A DNA stretch of 64,000 nt, taken from assembly GCF_045055655.1 (NCBI RefSeq), contig NZ_JBANFI010000001.1, positions 620,001 to 684,000 of the forward strand. Direction: 5' to 3'. Positions 53,654 to 61,410 of this stretch are shown piece after piece. The DNA comes from Marinospirillum alkalitolerans (GTDB lineage: Bacteria; Pseudomonadota; Gammaproteobacteria; Pseudomonadales; Halomonadaceae). Positions within the stretch are counted from its first letter, which is position 1, and each line of letters opens with the position of its first letter. The notes beneath the pieces are model-generated. The model was not told the DNA's origin. It saw only the letters and a program-made list of their open reading frames with translations, and searched no databases. A program made the position numbers and the translations under genes.

Positions 53654-54271
53654 ATGGAATTGGCTTGCCTGGATTTAGAAGGGGTACTGATCCCTGAGAT
53701 TTGGATCGCTTTTGCTGAAAAAACTGGCATTGATGCACTCAAAGCGACCACCCGCGATGTTCCTGATTATGATGTGCTGATGCGTCAGCGTTTGCGTATT
53801 CTGGATGAGTATGGCTTGAAGCTTCCTGATATTCAGGCGGTGATTGCTGAACTGGAGCCCTTGCCCGGTGCGGTTGAATTTGTGAACTGGCTGCGTGAGC
53901 GTTTTCAGTTGGTGATCCTGTCGGATACCTTCTATGAGTTTGCCATGCCTTTGATGCGCCAGCTGGGCCACCCCACACTCTTGTGCCACAAGCTTGAAGT
54001 CGATGCCGAAGGCCGAGTGGTGGATTACAAGCTGCGTCAACGTGATCCCAAGCGTCAGAGCGTGCGTGCCTTCCAGCTATTGAACTATCGCGTGATCGCG
54101 GCGGGGGATTCTTATAACGACACCACCATGCTGGCACAAGCCGAGCAGGGAATACTCTTCCATGCGCCGGATAATGTGATTGCTGAGTTCCCTCAGTTCC
54201 CGGCTGTGCACACCTACGACGATCTGAAAAAAGCTTTTTTGCAAGCCAGTGAGCGGCCATTAAGCCTGTAA
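53654..54271 (+). CDS. thrH: phosphoserine phosphatase / homoserine phosphotransferase ThrH
   Basis: A 205-residue HAD enzyme that dephosphorylates phosphoserine and can move the phosphate to homoserine. It starts MELACLDLEGVLIPEIWIAFAEKTG, with the ThrH-type LDLEGVLIPE in place of the usual DxD nucleophile loop. VILSDTFYEFAMPLMRQLGHPTLLCH is motif II, Lys is in RDPKRQSVRAF, and AAGDSYNDTTMLAQA is motif IV. Length matches the Pseudomonas enzyme, and its nearness to cysB is also a Pseudomonas arrangement. AGGAAG precedes the ATG. Confidence 0.95.
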   Translation: MELACLDLEGVLIPEIWIAFAEKTGIDALKATTRDVPDYDVLMRQRLRILDEYGLKLPDIQAVIAELEPLPGAVEFVNWLRERFQLVILSDTFYEFAMPLMRQLGHPTLLCHKLEVDAEGRVVDYKLRQRDPKRQSVRAFQLLNYRVIAAGDSYNDTTMLAQAEQGILFHAPDNVIAEFPQFPAVHTYDDLKKAFLQASERPLSL

Positions 54272-54324
54272 GCTGTCTGCTGCTCAGCAGAGCAGAAGCC
54301 TCTGCTGCTGAAAGGAACAACAAG

Positions 54325-54915
54325 ATGCGCCCACTGCTGCTGATCTATCTGCATGGTTTTGCTTCAAGCGGTCAGGCCCACAAGGCCGAGCTGCTTCGCG
54401 CTTGGTGTGCTCAACACCAACTGGCTTTTATCGCGCCCTCGCTGCCAATCCAGCCGCAGTTGGCGCTTTCCAGTGTGCAGGAAACTCTGACCGCGCTCCT
54501 GCCCTTCTATCGGGTGGGATTGGTGGGCGCATCGCTTGGTGGATTCTATGCACGCTATCTGGCGCAGCAGGCGCAGCTTCCCTGTGTGTTGATTAACCCT
54601 GTCGTCAACCCAGCGCAACGTTTGCAAGAGGCGATAGGCTCGGTCACTCATTATCACGATCAGCTGCGTTTTAGCTGGACGCAGGAGCACTGCCAGAGTC
54701 TGGCCGCTTATCGGGTTGAAAAGGCCAGCGTGCCTTGTCGATTGCTGCTGCAAACCGGGGATGAAGTGTTGGATTATCGCCAAGCGCAGCTGGCCTATCC
54801 AGAAGCTGAACTCTGCCTAGAAGAGGGTGGGGATCATGGTTTTGCAGGCTTTGAGCGGCATATTCCTACGCTGGTGGCCTTCCTTGACCAGCATGCCGCA
54901 GATCAAGAGGGTTAA
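54325..54915 (+). CDS. yqiA: YqiA/YcfP-like alpha/beta-fold esterase
   Basis: A 196-residue small hydrolase. LIYLHGFASSGQAHKAELL opens the fold, the nucleophile is Ser in LVGASLGGFYARYLA (about residue 70), and the acid/His pair is in LLLQTGDEVLDY and GGDHGFAGFERH. YqiA is described as an esterase on short acyl substrates. AAAGGAAC precedes the ATG. It is 53 bases after thrH, with G/C-rich CTGCTG repeats between them. The stop codon overlaps the opposing ATPase gene by 4 bases (TTAA). Confidence 0.88.
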   Translation: MRPLLLIYLHGFASSGQAHKAELLRAWCAQHQLAFIAPSLPIQPQLALSSVQETLTALLPFYRVGLVGASLGGFYARYLAQQAQLPCVLINPVVNPAQRLQEAIGSVTHYHDQLRFSWTQEHCQSLAAYRVEKASVPCRLLLQTGDEVLDYRQAQLAYPEAELCLEEGGDHGFAGFERHIPTLVAFLDQHAADQEG

Positions 54916-55961
54916 GCGCCAAACATCTGTGGAGGCAGCACTGCCGCGAAGCGTTCACTGCGTAGCTCAACACGACTGCCCAGCTCAAAATAATGGTGGC
55001 TGGGGGTGATCACACAATACTCTGCGCCATCTTGCTCCAGCACATAGAGATAATCGTGGCCACGAAACTCTCTTTCCTTGACCAAGGCAGCCTGATCACT
55101 GTCGCTGGCGACCATATACAGGTCTTCAGGCCGCAAGGATAGCTGCACTTCGCCTTGAGTATCGCGATTAAGCTGAATGCGCCCCAGTGCTGTACTGGCT
55201 TCTAAACCTTGTGCCGTGCCTTGGAGCAGATTGGTGTGGCCCAAGAACTTGGCAACAAAGGCATTGGCTGGCTGTTGATAGACCAGCTGAGGTGTATTGA
55301 GCTGCACCAGCTGGCCTTGTTGCATGACGCCCACGCGATCTGCAAAGGTCAGCGCCTCGGCCTGATCGTGGGTGACCAGAATGACCGACGTGCCTGCCTT
55401 CTTAAACAGCTGGCGCATCTCCTTACGTGTTGATTCTCGCAAGGCCGCATCCAGGTTGGAAAAAGGCTCATCCAAGAGCACCAGTTCCGGTTCTGCGGCC
55501 AGCGTCCGCGCCAAAGCCACCCTTTGTTGTTGACCGCCAGACAGCTCATGCGGATAGCGCTTGGCATAGTCTTTTAAACCCACCAGCTGCAGCCATTCCA
55601 GTGCCTTCTCAACCTGCTGCGTCTTCTCGATATGACGCATGGCAAAGGTCACATTGCGCAGCAAGGTCATATGGGGAAAAAGGGCGTAGTCCTGAAAAAC
55701 GATGCCAATATTGCGCTTTTGCGGTGGACTCTCAGTGATATCCTGCTCTTTAAGCAGGATCTGGCCTTGATTGGGTTTTTCAAAGCCTGCCAGCATGCGC
55801 AAGGTAGTGGTCTTGCCGCATCCACTGGGACCCAGCAGCGCCAAGATTTCGCCACGGCCAAGGCTGAAGCTGACATGATCCACTGCCCATTCAGTTTGCT
55901 GGGCATAGCTTTTACACAGATCCTTGACCTGCAACAGAGGAGGAGATGTTAAGGCATTCAC
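54912..55961 (-). CDS. Fe3+-type ABC transporter ATP-binding protein (FbpC-like)
   Basis: A 349-residue ATPase. Walker A GPSGCGKTT (about 43-51), signature LSGGQQQR (about 140), Walker B LVLLDEPFSNLD and switch His in LVTHDQAEAL are intact. A C-terminal TOBE-like domain covers about 240-349. The start is GTG 55961; its G overlaps the TAG stop of the permease gene (TAGTG), so the two are coupled. The substrate is probably ferric iron by relatedness; no binding-protein gene is adjacent. Confidence 0.88.
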   Translation of the reverse strand: MNALTSPPLLQVKDLCKSYAQQTEWAVDHVSFSLGRGEILALLGPSGCGKTTTLRMLAGFEKPNQGQILLKEQDITESPPQKRNIGIVFQDYALFPHMTLLRNVTFAMRHIEKTQQVEKALEWLQLVGLKDYAKRYPHELSGGQQQRVALARTLAAEPELVLLDEPFSNLDAALRESTRKEMRQLFKKAGTSVILVTHDQAEALTFADRVGVMQQGQLVQLNTPQLVYQQPANAFVAKFLGHTNLLQGTAQGLEASTALGRIQLNRDTQGEVQLSLRPEDLYMVASDSDQAALVKEREFRGHDYLYVLEQDGAEYCVITPSHHYFELGSRVELRSERFAAVLPPQMFGA

Positions 55962-57547
55962 TAGGCTTTCTCTCGATTCAGAACCAGTCCAACGGACAGG
56001 GTTGAAAACAGTAGGATCGCCGCCGCAAAGGGGGCCGCTTCGGCCATCATGCCCTCAGACGTGCGCGTGTACACAGTGACTGCGAGGGTGGTGTAGTTGG
56101 TCGGCGACAGCAGCATGGTGATGGGCAGCTCCTTCATGCAAAACAAGAAGACCAGCGTGGCCGAGGCCAGCAGGCTGCGTCTTAAACGCGGAAAGATCAC
56201 ATGATAAAAGGTGGCCAAAGGACTGTAGCCGAGCGAGAAGGCCGCTTCTTCAAGATTGACGCGGGTTTGTAGCAGGTGGCTGCGTATCGGCCCCATCGCC
56301 AAGGCCAGCGTAGCCAGCGCCAGCGCAAAAACCAGCATGGCCAGAGTTTGATAAAGAAAGTAGGCCGTATTGAGCGCAAAATAGACCATTGCCAGAGCCA
56401 GTGTAATGGGTGGCAGGGCATAGCCGATATAGGTTGAGCGCTCAATGAGGCTCGACCAGCGTGATGGATAGCGCACCAGCAGATAGGCCACTGGAATCGC
56501 CATCAGGCTGGTCAGCAAGGCAGCAGGAATCGCGACGGTTGCTGAACGCAAAAAGGTGGCCGGCACTTGTAAAAAGAAGCTCAGATCAGGGGGCGCGAGG
56601 ATCAGCCAGTAGGCCAGAATCATCACCGGCAGGCCAATCGAGCTTAAAAATACGGCACTCAGATACAACCAGGCAGGCAGGTGGAGCCATCCTAAACGGC
56701 TCTGACGCTGCTGACGCGGTGCGCTGCTGCCCAGACTGGCCAGGCGCTTGCGCTTAATCAGGGTTTCCATCATGACAAAGCTGGCAGCCAAAGCGAGGAG
56801 CATCAACGATAGCCAAGCGGCATAAAAGCGATCAAAGGAGTTTTCATACTGGTTGAAAATGGCATAGCTGAAGGCCTCATAGCGCATTAAGGCTACCGCG
56901 CCAAAATCGCCCATCACATACAAGCCGATGACCAGCCAGCCCGCCATCAGCGCAGGCAAGAGGTGTGGCAGCAGCACATGACGAAAGGTCGCCCAAGGGC
57001 CATAGCCAAGAGATTGTGCGCTTTCTTCTAAATTGGGATCTAGTCCGAGTAGGGCTGCACGCAGATTCAAAAAAAGATAGGAGAAGGTATAAAAAGAAAG
57101 CGCCATCAGTGCGCCCCAATAGCCGCTGATGCGGGGGAGCTGCCAGCCAAACAGCTGAGCAAAAACACCATAGTAGCCACCGAGTCCCATCAGTGCATAG
57201 GCCATCACATAGCCAGGCACCGCCAAGGGAATGACCGCCAGCAGAGTAATCAGCTTTTTAAAGCGGATATCCGTGCGAGTGACCAGCCAGGCCGTGGGCA
57301 ATGCCATCAGGGTAGTCAGAATCAGCACGCCGCCAGTCAGTTTGAGCGTATTCCACAGCAGATCGAGATTACGTTGTCGCCACAAAATATCGGCTAACTG
57401 AGCCGGTTCAGCTTGAAAAGCACGCAAAAATAAATAGAAGAGTGGAATAAGCATCGCTACAGCAACCAAGGTCGCTGGTATCAGCAGGTAGAGCGGGGCC
57501 CGTGTGCGTTGCGCGACAGGCTGCTGGGGTGCGACCACGACAGACAT
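55961..57547 (-). CDS. Fe3+-type ABC transporter permease (FbpB-like)
   Basis: A 528-residue permease with about twelve membrane segments in two halves, each with a BPD loop (NLEESAQSLGYGPWATFRHVLLPHLLPAL and NLEEAAFSLGYSPLATFYHVIFPRLRRSL). It is related in type to ThiP at 1417-2961 but is clearly the iron-type branch: the LEE-A-SLGYSP EAA loop is typical. A Fur-box-like sequence lies 74-92 bases upstream. No periplasmic FbpA gene lies upstream; the next gene that way belongs to another operon. Confidence 0.88.
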   Translation of the reverse strand: MSVVVAPQQPVAQRTRAPLYLLIPATLVAVAMLIPLFYLFLRAFQAEPAQLADILWRQRNLDLLWNTLKLTGGVLILTTLMALPTAWLVTRTDIRFKKLITLLAVIPLAVPGYVMAYALMGLGGYYGVFAQLFGWQLPRISGYWGALMALSFYTFSYLFLNLRAALLGLDPNLEESAQSLGYGPWATFRHVLLPHLLPALMAGWLVIGLYVMGDFGAVALMRYEAFSYAIFNQYENSFDRFYAAWLSLMLLALAASFVMMETLIKRKRLASLGSSAPRQQRQSRLGWLHLPAWLYLSAVFLSSIGLPVMILAYWLILAPPDLSFFLQVPATFLRSATVAIPAALLTSLMAIPVAYLLVRYPSRWSSLIERSTYIGYALPPITLALAMVYFALNTAYFLYQTLAMLVFALALATLALAMGPIRSHLLQTRVNLEEAAFSLGYSPLATFYHVIFPRLRRSLLASATLVFLFCMKELPITMLLSPTNYTTLAVTVYTRTSEGMMAEAAPFAAAILLFSTLSVGLVLNREKA

Positions 57548-57620
57548 AGAGGATGCAAGCTTCCTGAACGGATGGTAGACAAAAATAAGAGGTCAAAAAT
57601 TACCAGATTTCAGTGCTTAA

Positions 57621-57639
57621 GTAAATGATAATTAAAATC
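57621..57639 (-). promoter_or_regulatory. Fur-box-like site upstream of the iron-type permease
   Basis: GTAAATGATAATTAAAATC agrees with the 19-base consensus GATAATGATAATCATTATC at 14 positions, including the central ATGATAAT. Its place upstream of the permease gene fits iron repression. Confidence 0.6.
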
Positions 57640-57644
57640 AAAAC

Positions 57645-57671
57645 TAGAGGGGCTGGCGTCAAACAGCCCTC
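57645..57671 (-). terminator. probable terminator of the MCE operon
   Basis: On the minus strand GAGGGCTG, 8-base loop, CAGCCCCTC (one bulged C), then TAGTTTTGATTTT. It lies about 80 bases after the lipoprotein stop codon. Confidence 0.6.
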
Positions 57672-57673
57672 TT

Positions 57674-57697
57674 CACCTCAGGCGCTCTGCTGAGGTG
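57674..57697. repeat. 8-bp perfect hairpin
   Basis: CACCTCAG, 8-base loop, CTGAGGTG, directly next to the probable MCE-operon terminator and possibly part of the same 3' end. Confidence 0.6.
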
Positions 57698-57750
57698 AGA
57701 GGCCGATGCGCTTTTACGAAAGAGATCGCATGACCCAGCGCAATAGTGAG

Positions 57751-58362
57751 TCACAGGCTGCCTAAATCTGCTTCCAACTCGATCAACCAAGCTTCAAGCC
57801 AGATTTGTGACGCCTGGACCATGCCCAGTGGAGAAACCGGTGCGACGCTCGGTTTGGCTTGCCAGCGACGTTGATAAAGACTCACGCCCTGTGGATCGAG
57901 CAGTGTGATCTGAAGATCAATATCCAGCGTTTGCTCAGGCAGGTTCAAGTACCACTGATCTAGAGTCAGTAGCAGACGCAGATCACTGGTAAAGCCAGGT
58001 TGATCCGGCAAGACACTGTGCGTCCAACTGGCTTGCCCCAGCCCGTGGACCAGCCAGCGTTGTAGCTGCAGGTCTAGACTTTCTGCCCATTGGTAGCGGC
58101 TAAAGGCATTCAAGGCCTGCTCTTCGCGATACCAGAGATCGCGACTGCGTAACGGTCCAGCGGCATTGGGCCGGTCAATCGCCAAATGCAGGCCACCTGA
58201 AGACGCGAGCGGGTTTGTATTCATCATAGGCAGGGCAAGTTGCAGACGCTTGGGTTCTGGCTCAGGGTGAGGCAAGAGTGTGCAGGCGTGCAGGCTGATC
58301 AGCAGCAGAAGCAGGGCGCTGATTTGAAGCCCGCGCGATAAGAGTCTATTGAGGGTCAACAT
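57751..58362 (-). CDS. ABC-type transport auxiliary lipoprotein (PqiC-like)
   Basis: A 203-residue lipoprotein. The signal has a lipobox SLHAC (Cys about residue 27) followed by TLLP. The mature part resembles the auxiliary lipoproteins of MCE systems: LQLALPM, LHLAIDRP, LWYREEQALNAFSRYQWAESLDLQLQRWL and a C-terminal helix. It probably docks the MCE protein to the outer membrane, as PqiC does for PqiB. It is the last gene of the operon, 3 bases after the MCE gene. Confidence 0.85.
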   Translation of the reverse strand: MLTLNRLLSRGLQISALLLLLISLHACTLLPHPEPEPKRLQLALPMMNTNPLASSGGLHLAIDRPNAAGPLRSRDLWYREEQALNAFSRYQWAESLDLQLQRWLVHGLGQASWTHSVLPDQPGFTSDLRLLLTLDQWYLNLPEQTLDIDLQITLLDPQGVSLYQRRWQAKPSVAPVSPLGMVQASQIWLEAWLIELEADLGSL

Positions 58363-58365
58363 GAT

Positions 58366-59259
58366 TTATCTGGCCTCCTCGCCGGGACCGAGTGGACGGT
58401 GTTGATTGCTACGTAGCCAGCTGCGGCCTTCTTGTTGCAGCTGCTCCAGCAGTTCTTCTGCCTCGCGGATCAGCGGCACTAACTGGCGACTTGAGCTGCG
58501 TGCATCCTGCGAGAGGAGTGTGATCTGCTCGCTCAGATGGGTGAGTTGGGTGATGCTGGCCTCTTCGAGGCGGGTCAGGCTCTGGGGTAGCTGGGTGCTG
58601 AGCTGATCAACGAGCTGCGTCATGCTGAGCGCCAGACCTTGAAAAACTTCTGGTTCAAAGGCCGCGACACGATTTTCAGCTACTTGAACCAAACGCTCTG
58701 TGGCGTTAAGCAGATCGCTGATTTGATTGCGCATGCCTTGATCAGTCATCAGCGCCAGCTGCTCACTGACTTGAACCAGTGCGGCAGACAGCTGATTGAA
58801 CTGCTGCAAGGAGTGGTCCAGCATTTCAGCGATCTCGACCAGGCGTGACGCATGGCTGGGGATGGTGGTCGGTTGGTTTTCTTGCGTCGTCAGCGGATCA
58901 CCGCCGGTGCCGCGGCTTTTGAGTTCCACAAACAACAAGCCAGTGATGCCCTGGTGTTGCAGTGAGGCGTAGGTATCCGTGCGCAAGGGCGTACTCGGGT
59001 CGAGGCGCAAGCCCAGACGAACGGCCTCTTCTGGCTCGGTCACCAGTGAGATGCTTTCAACAAAGCCGACAGGGACACCATTGTAGCGCACGGCAGCGCG
59101 CTCATTGAGTCCTGAGACTGAATCATAAAAGTAGGTGTAATACAGCTCGCGATTCTGGTTACGGCTATCGCGTGTCATCAGTGCGGAAAGCATCAATCCG
59201 GCGACTACCAGCAACACGACAAACAGTCCGACCAGAGTATAGTTGACCTTAGGGTTCAT
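58366..59259 (-). CDS. MCE (MlaD-like) lipid-binding protein
   Basis: A 297-residue protein with an N-terminal membrane anchor (VGLFVVLLVVAGLMLSALM, about 10-28), one MCE domain (about 38-118; YFYDSVSGLNERAAVRYNGVPVGFVESISL) and a long C-terminal helical region (about 135-285). It is longer than MlaD (183) in the helical part, as in MCE proteins that work with a PqiC-like lipoprotein. It forms a hexameric periplasmic ring for phospholipid passage. It overlaps the ATPase gene by 4 bases. Confidence 0.9.
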   Translation of the reverse strand: MNPKVNYTLVGLFVVLLVVAGLMLSALMTRDSRNQNRELYYTYFYDSVSGLNERAAVRYNGVPVGFVESISLVTEPEEAVRLGLRLDPSTPLRTDTYASLQHQGITGLLFVELKSRGTGGDPLTTQENQPTTIPSHASRLVEIAEMLDHSLQQFNQLSAALVQVSEQLALMTDQGMRNQISDLLNATERLVQVAENRVAAFEPEVFQGLALSMTQLVDQLSTQLPQSLTRLEEASITQLTHLSEQITLLSQDARSSSRQLVPLIREAEELLEQLQQEGRSWLRSNQHRPLGPGEEAR

Positions 59260-60041
59260 ACTGGCCTCATGGATGAAGCAGCGCGATCATAGGCGAAAGC
59301 GGCGCGCTGATTAGAAAAATAATGCTGAATCAAAGGATGGGGGTGCTGCATCAGTTCGCGCATGGGCGCTTTACAAAGGACACGGCCTTCTCCAAGAAAG
59401 GCCACTTGATTGGTCACTGTCCATAACGAATCCAGATCATGGGTCACCAGCAGCAGCGTCAGATTCTGGTGTTGATGCAGCTCAAGCAGCATCTGATCAA
59501 AGGCTGCCGCCCCGGCCGGATCGAGGCCCGCCGTAGGTTCATCAAGCAGCAGCAGCGGTGGATCAAGTGCCAAGGCCCGCGCAACCGCAGCCCGTTTGAG
59601 CATCCCGCCGCTGATTTCCTGCGGGTATTTATGAGCCGCCTGCGCCGGTAAACCCACAAGACAGAGCTTGAGCATCGCCAGCTCTTTGAGCAGGCTGATC
59701 GGCAGCTTCTGGCTTTCTCTGAGGGGCAGCATGATATTTTCTAACAGGGTGAGACTTGAGAAGAGCGCACCCTGCTGGAACATCATCCCCATCATCAAGC
59801 GGCGCTTTTGAATCTGATCCGCCTTTAAGCGGTGAATGGGCTCACCAAAAAGATGGATCTCGCCTGCTGTTGGGCGCAGTAACAGGGCTATTTCATTCAG
59901 CAGAACGGATTTGCCTGTGCCGCTGCCGCCGACCAAAGCCACCCTCTCTCCGGCATAGATGGTCAGATCCAGCTGCTGGTGAACGACCTGAGTCCCAAAC
60001 TGGGTCTTGAGCTGATGTAATTGGATGATCGGCTGGCTCAT
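59256..60041 (-). CDS. MlaF-like ABC ATPase of the lipid transporter
   Basis: A 261-residue ATPase with Walker A GGSGTGKSV (about 38-46), signature EISGGMLKRAAVARAL (the ISGGM form of the MCE-linked group), Walker B LLLLDEPTAGLDP and switch His LVTHDLDSLW. It energises the MlaE-type permease. It lies 3 bases after the permease gene and overlaps the MCE gene by 4 bases. Confidence 0.93.
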   Translation of the reverse strand: MSQPIIQLHQLKTQFGTQVVHQQLDLTIYAGERVALVGGSGTGKSVLLNEIALLLRPTAGEIHLFGEPIHRLKADQIQKRRLMMGMMFQQGALFSSLTLLENIMLPLRESQKLPISLLKELAMLKLCLVGLPAQAAHKYPQEISGGMLKRAAVARALALDPPLLLLDEPTAGLDPAGAAAFDQMLLELHQHQNLTLLLVTHDLDSLWTVTNQVAFLGEGRVLCKAPMRELMQHPHPLIQHYFSNQRAAFAYDRAASSMRPV

Positions 60042-60044
60042 GAT

Positions 60045-61148
60045 CTACCACCCCAGATCGCTGAAGATGATCGAGAAGAGCGCATCGGCAATAATCACCA
60101 GAAAGATAGCCTGAACCACACTGCGTGTTGTGCGTTGGCCGACAGCCTCTGAGCCCCCCTTGGCCAGCATGCCTTGCATACAGCCGACGTTGACAATAAT
60201 CAGCGCAAAAACCGGCGCTTTATACAGGCCCACCAGAAAATGCTGGATATCAACCTGACTGCCGAGGCGTTGCCAGAACACAGTTGGAGAGACATCCAAC
60301 TGCATCTGCGCCACCAGCATGCCGCCGAGCAGTCCGCATAGATCAGCCAGAACCGTCAGCAGAGGCAGCACCAGCAGCAAGCCAAAGAGCTTGGGCAGAA
60401 CCAGCCAATGAAAGGGGTCTTGTCCTAGGCTTTTTAACGCCATGATTTCTTGATTCATATTCATCGTTGCCAGCTGCGCGGCATAGGCTGATCCAGAGCG
60501 CCCAGCCACCAAAATGGCGGCAATCAATGGGCCAAGTTCACGCAAATGGGTGAGAGCAACCAGTTCGACAATAAAGATATTGGCCCCATAGGTGGCCAGC
60601 TGCAGCCCGCCTTGATAGGCCACGACAGCACCGAGTAAAAAAGAGAGCAGTGCGATAATCGGCATCGCATGGAGGCCATCTTTTTGGATGACATCCAGCA
60701 GCAAACGCCAGCGAATCAAGCGTGGATGACGCAGGCTTTGTAAGCCCGCCAGAGTCAGGCGACCGAGAAAATCCAATAATTCTAGCGCATGGCTGCCCAG
60801 CAGCATCACGCCTTGACCGAGACGCGCCAAAGGGTTGAGCTTGGCTGCGGCTGGCTCAGCAGGACAGGTGCGCTGGTGGAGTGAGGTCAGGAGTTGGCGC
60901 TGCTCATCGGTCAGCCCTGCGGGCCAGGCGGCGGCGTGAGTGCCAAAGACGCGTAAAAAAACCACCGCGCCGTTGGTATCCATCTGTGCGCATTCGAGTC
61001 GAACGGGGCCAGAAAGCTGCGTCAGGTTTTTTTCCAGCCGCAACCAGAGTGCCAGGTGCGCTGTTGTCCAATCGCCCGAGATCACCGAGCCATCTGGCTC
61101 GGTTAAAAGACGCGGGGCTTGTTTAGCAACTTCCATGAATGGCTCCAT
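60045..61148 (-). CDS. MlaE-like permease with fused N-terminal STAS-like domain
   Basis: A 367-residue protein. Residues 1-100 look like a STAS domain (VISGDWTTAHLALWLRLEKNL, VRLECAQMDTNGAVVFLRVFG), normally a separate MlaB protein. Residues 125-367 are an MlaE permease with five or so membrane segments and the signature VVAYQGGLQLATYGANIFIVELVALTHLRELGPLIAAILVAGRSGSAYAAQLATMNMNQEI region (about 172-233). The longest frame starts at TTG 61151; ATG 61148 next to it is preferred. It heads the four-gene operon. Confidence 0.9.
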   Translation of the reverse strand: MEPFMEVAKQAPRLLTEPDGSVISGDWTTAHLALWLRLEKNLTQLSGPVRLECAQMDTNGAVVFLRVFGTHAAAWPAGLTDEQRQLLTSLHQRTCPAEPAAAKLNPLARLGQGVMLLGSHALELLDFLGRLTLAGLQSLRHPRLIRWRLLLDVIQKDGLHAMPIIALLSFLLGAVVAYQGGLQLATYGANIFIVELVALTHLRELGPLIAAILVAGRSGSAYAAQLATMNMNQEIMALKSLGQDPFHWLVLPKLFGLLLVLPLLTVLADLCGLLGGMLVAQMQLDVSPTVFWQRLGSQVDIQHFLVGLYKAPVFALIIVNVGCMQGMLAKGGSEAVGQRTTRSVVQAIFLVIIADALFSIIFSDLGW

Positions 61149-61216
61149 CAATACCCAAGAGCTGGATTATCCTTGAATCCGTTTTGTTTGTCAGCTGTTG
61201 GTGTCAGCAGTGCTTA

Positions 61217-61410
61217 AGGAACCTCTGATCAACGTCACGAGCGCAGGTCAGGACAGCATTCGTTCCAGACGAATGGCTGCACTTCCTACATCCATGTAGG
61301 TCGCAAGGCAAAATTGATCGAAAAAGCGGAGTTGACACGGAGTCAATGAGCATTTTGAGACCAATTTTAACGTAGCATCACCAAGCGCAGTAGTTAATCA
61401 GAGGCCTCCT
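61217..61410. mobile_element. MITE-like structured element with terminal inverted repeats
   Basis: The ends AGGAACCTCTGATCAAC (61217-61233) and GTTAATCAGAGGCCTCCT (61393-61410) are imperfect inverted repeats with the core CCTCTGATYAAC. The 194 bases hold no gene but three internal hairpins: CATTCGT/ACGAATG (61257-61275), CCTACAT/ATGTAGG (61285-61300) and TTGAC/GTCAA (61332-61346). TTA and TAA flank the outer ends, as in IS5-like target sites. The right end overlaps the stop codon of the helicase gene. Confidence 0.65.
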
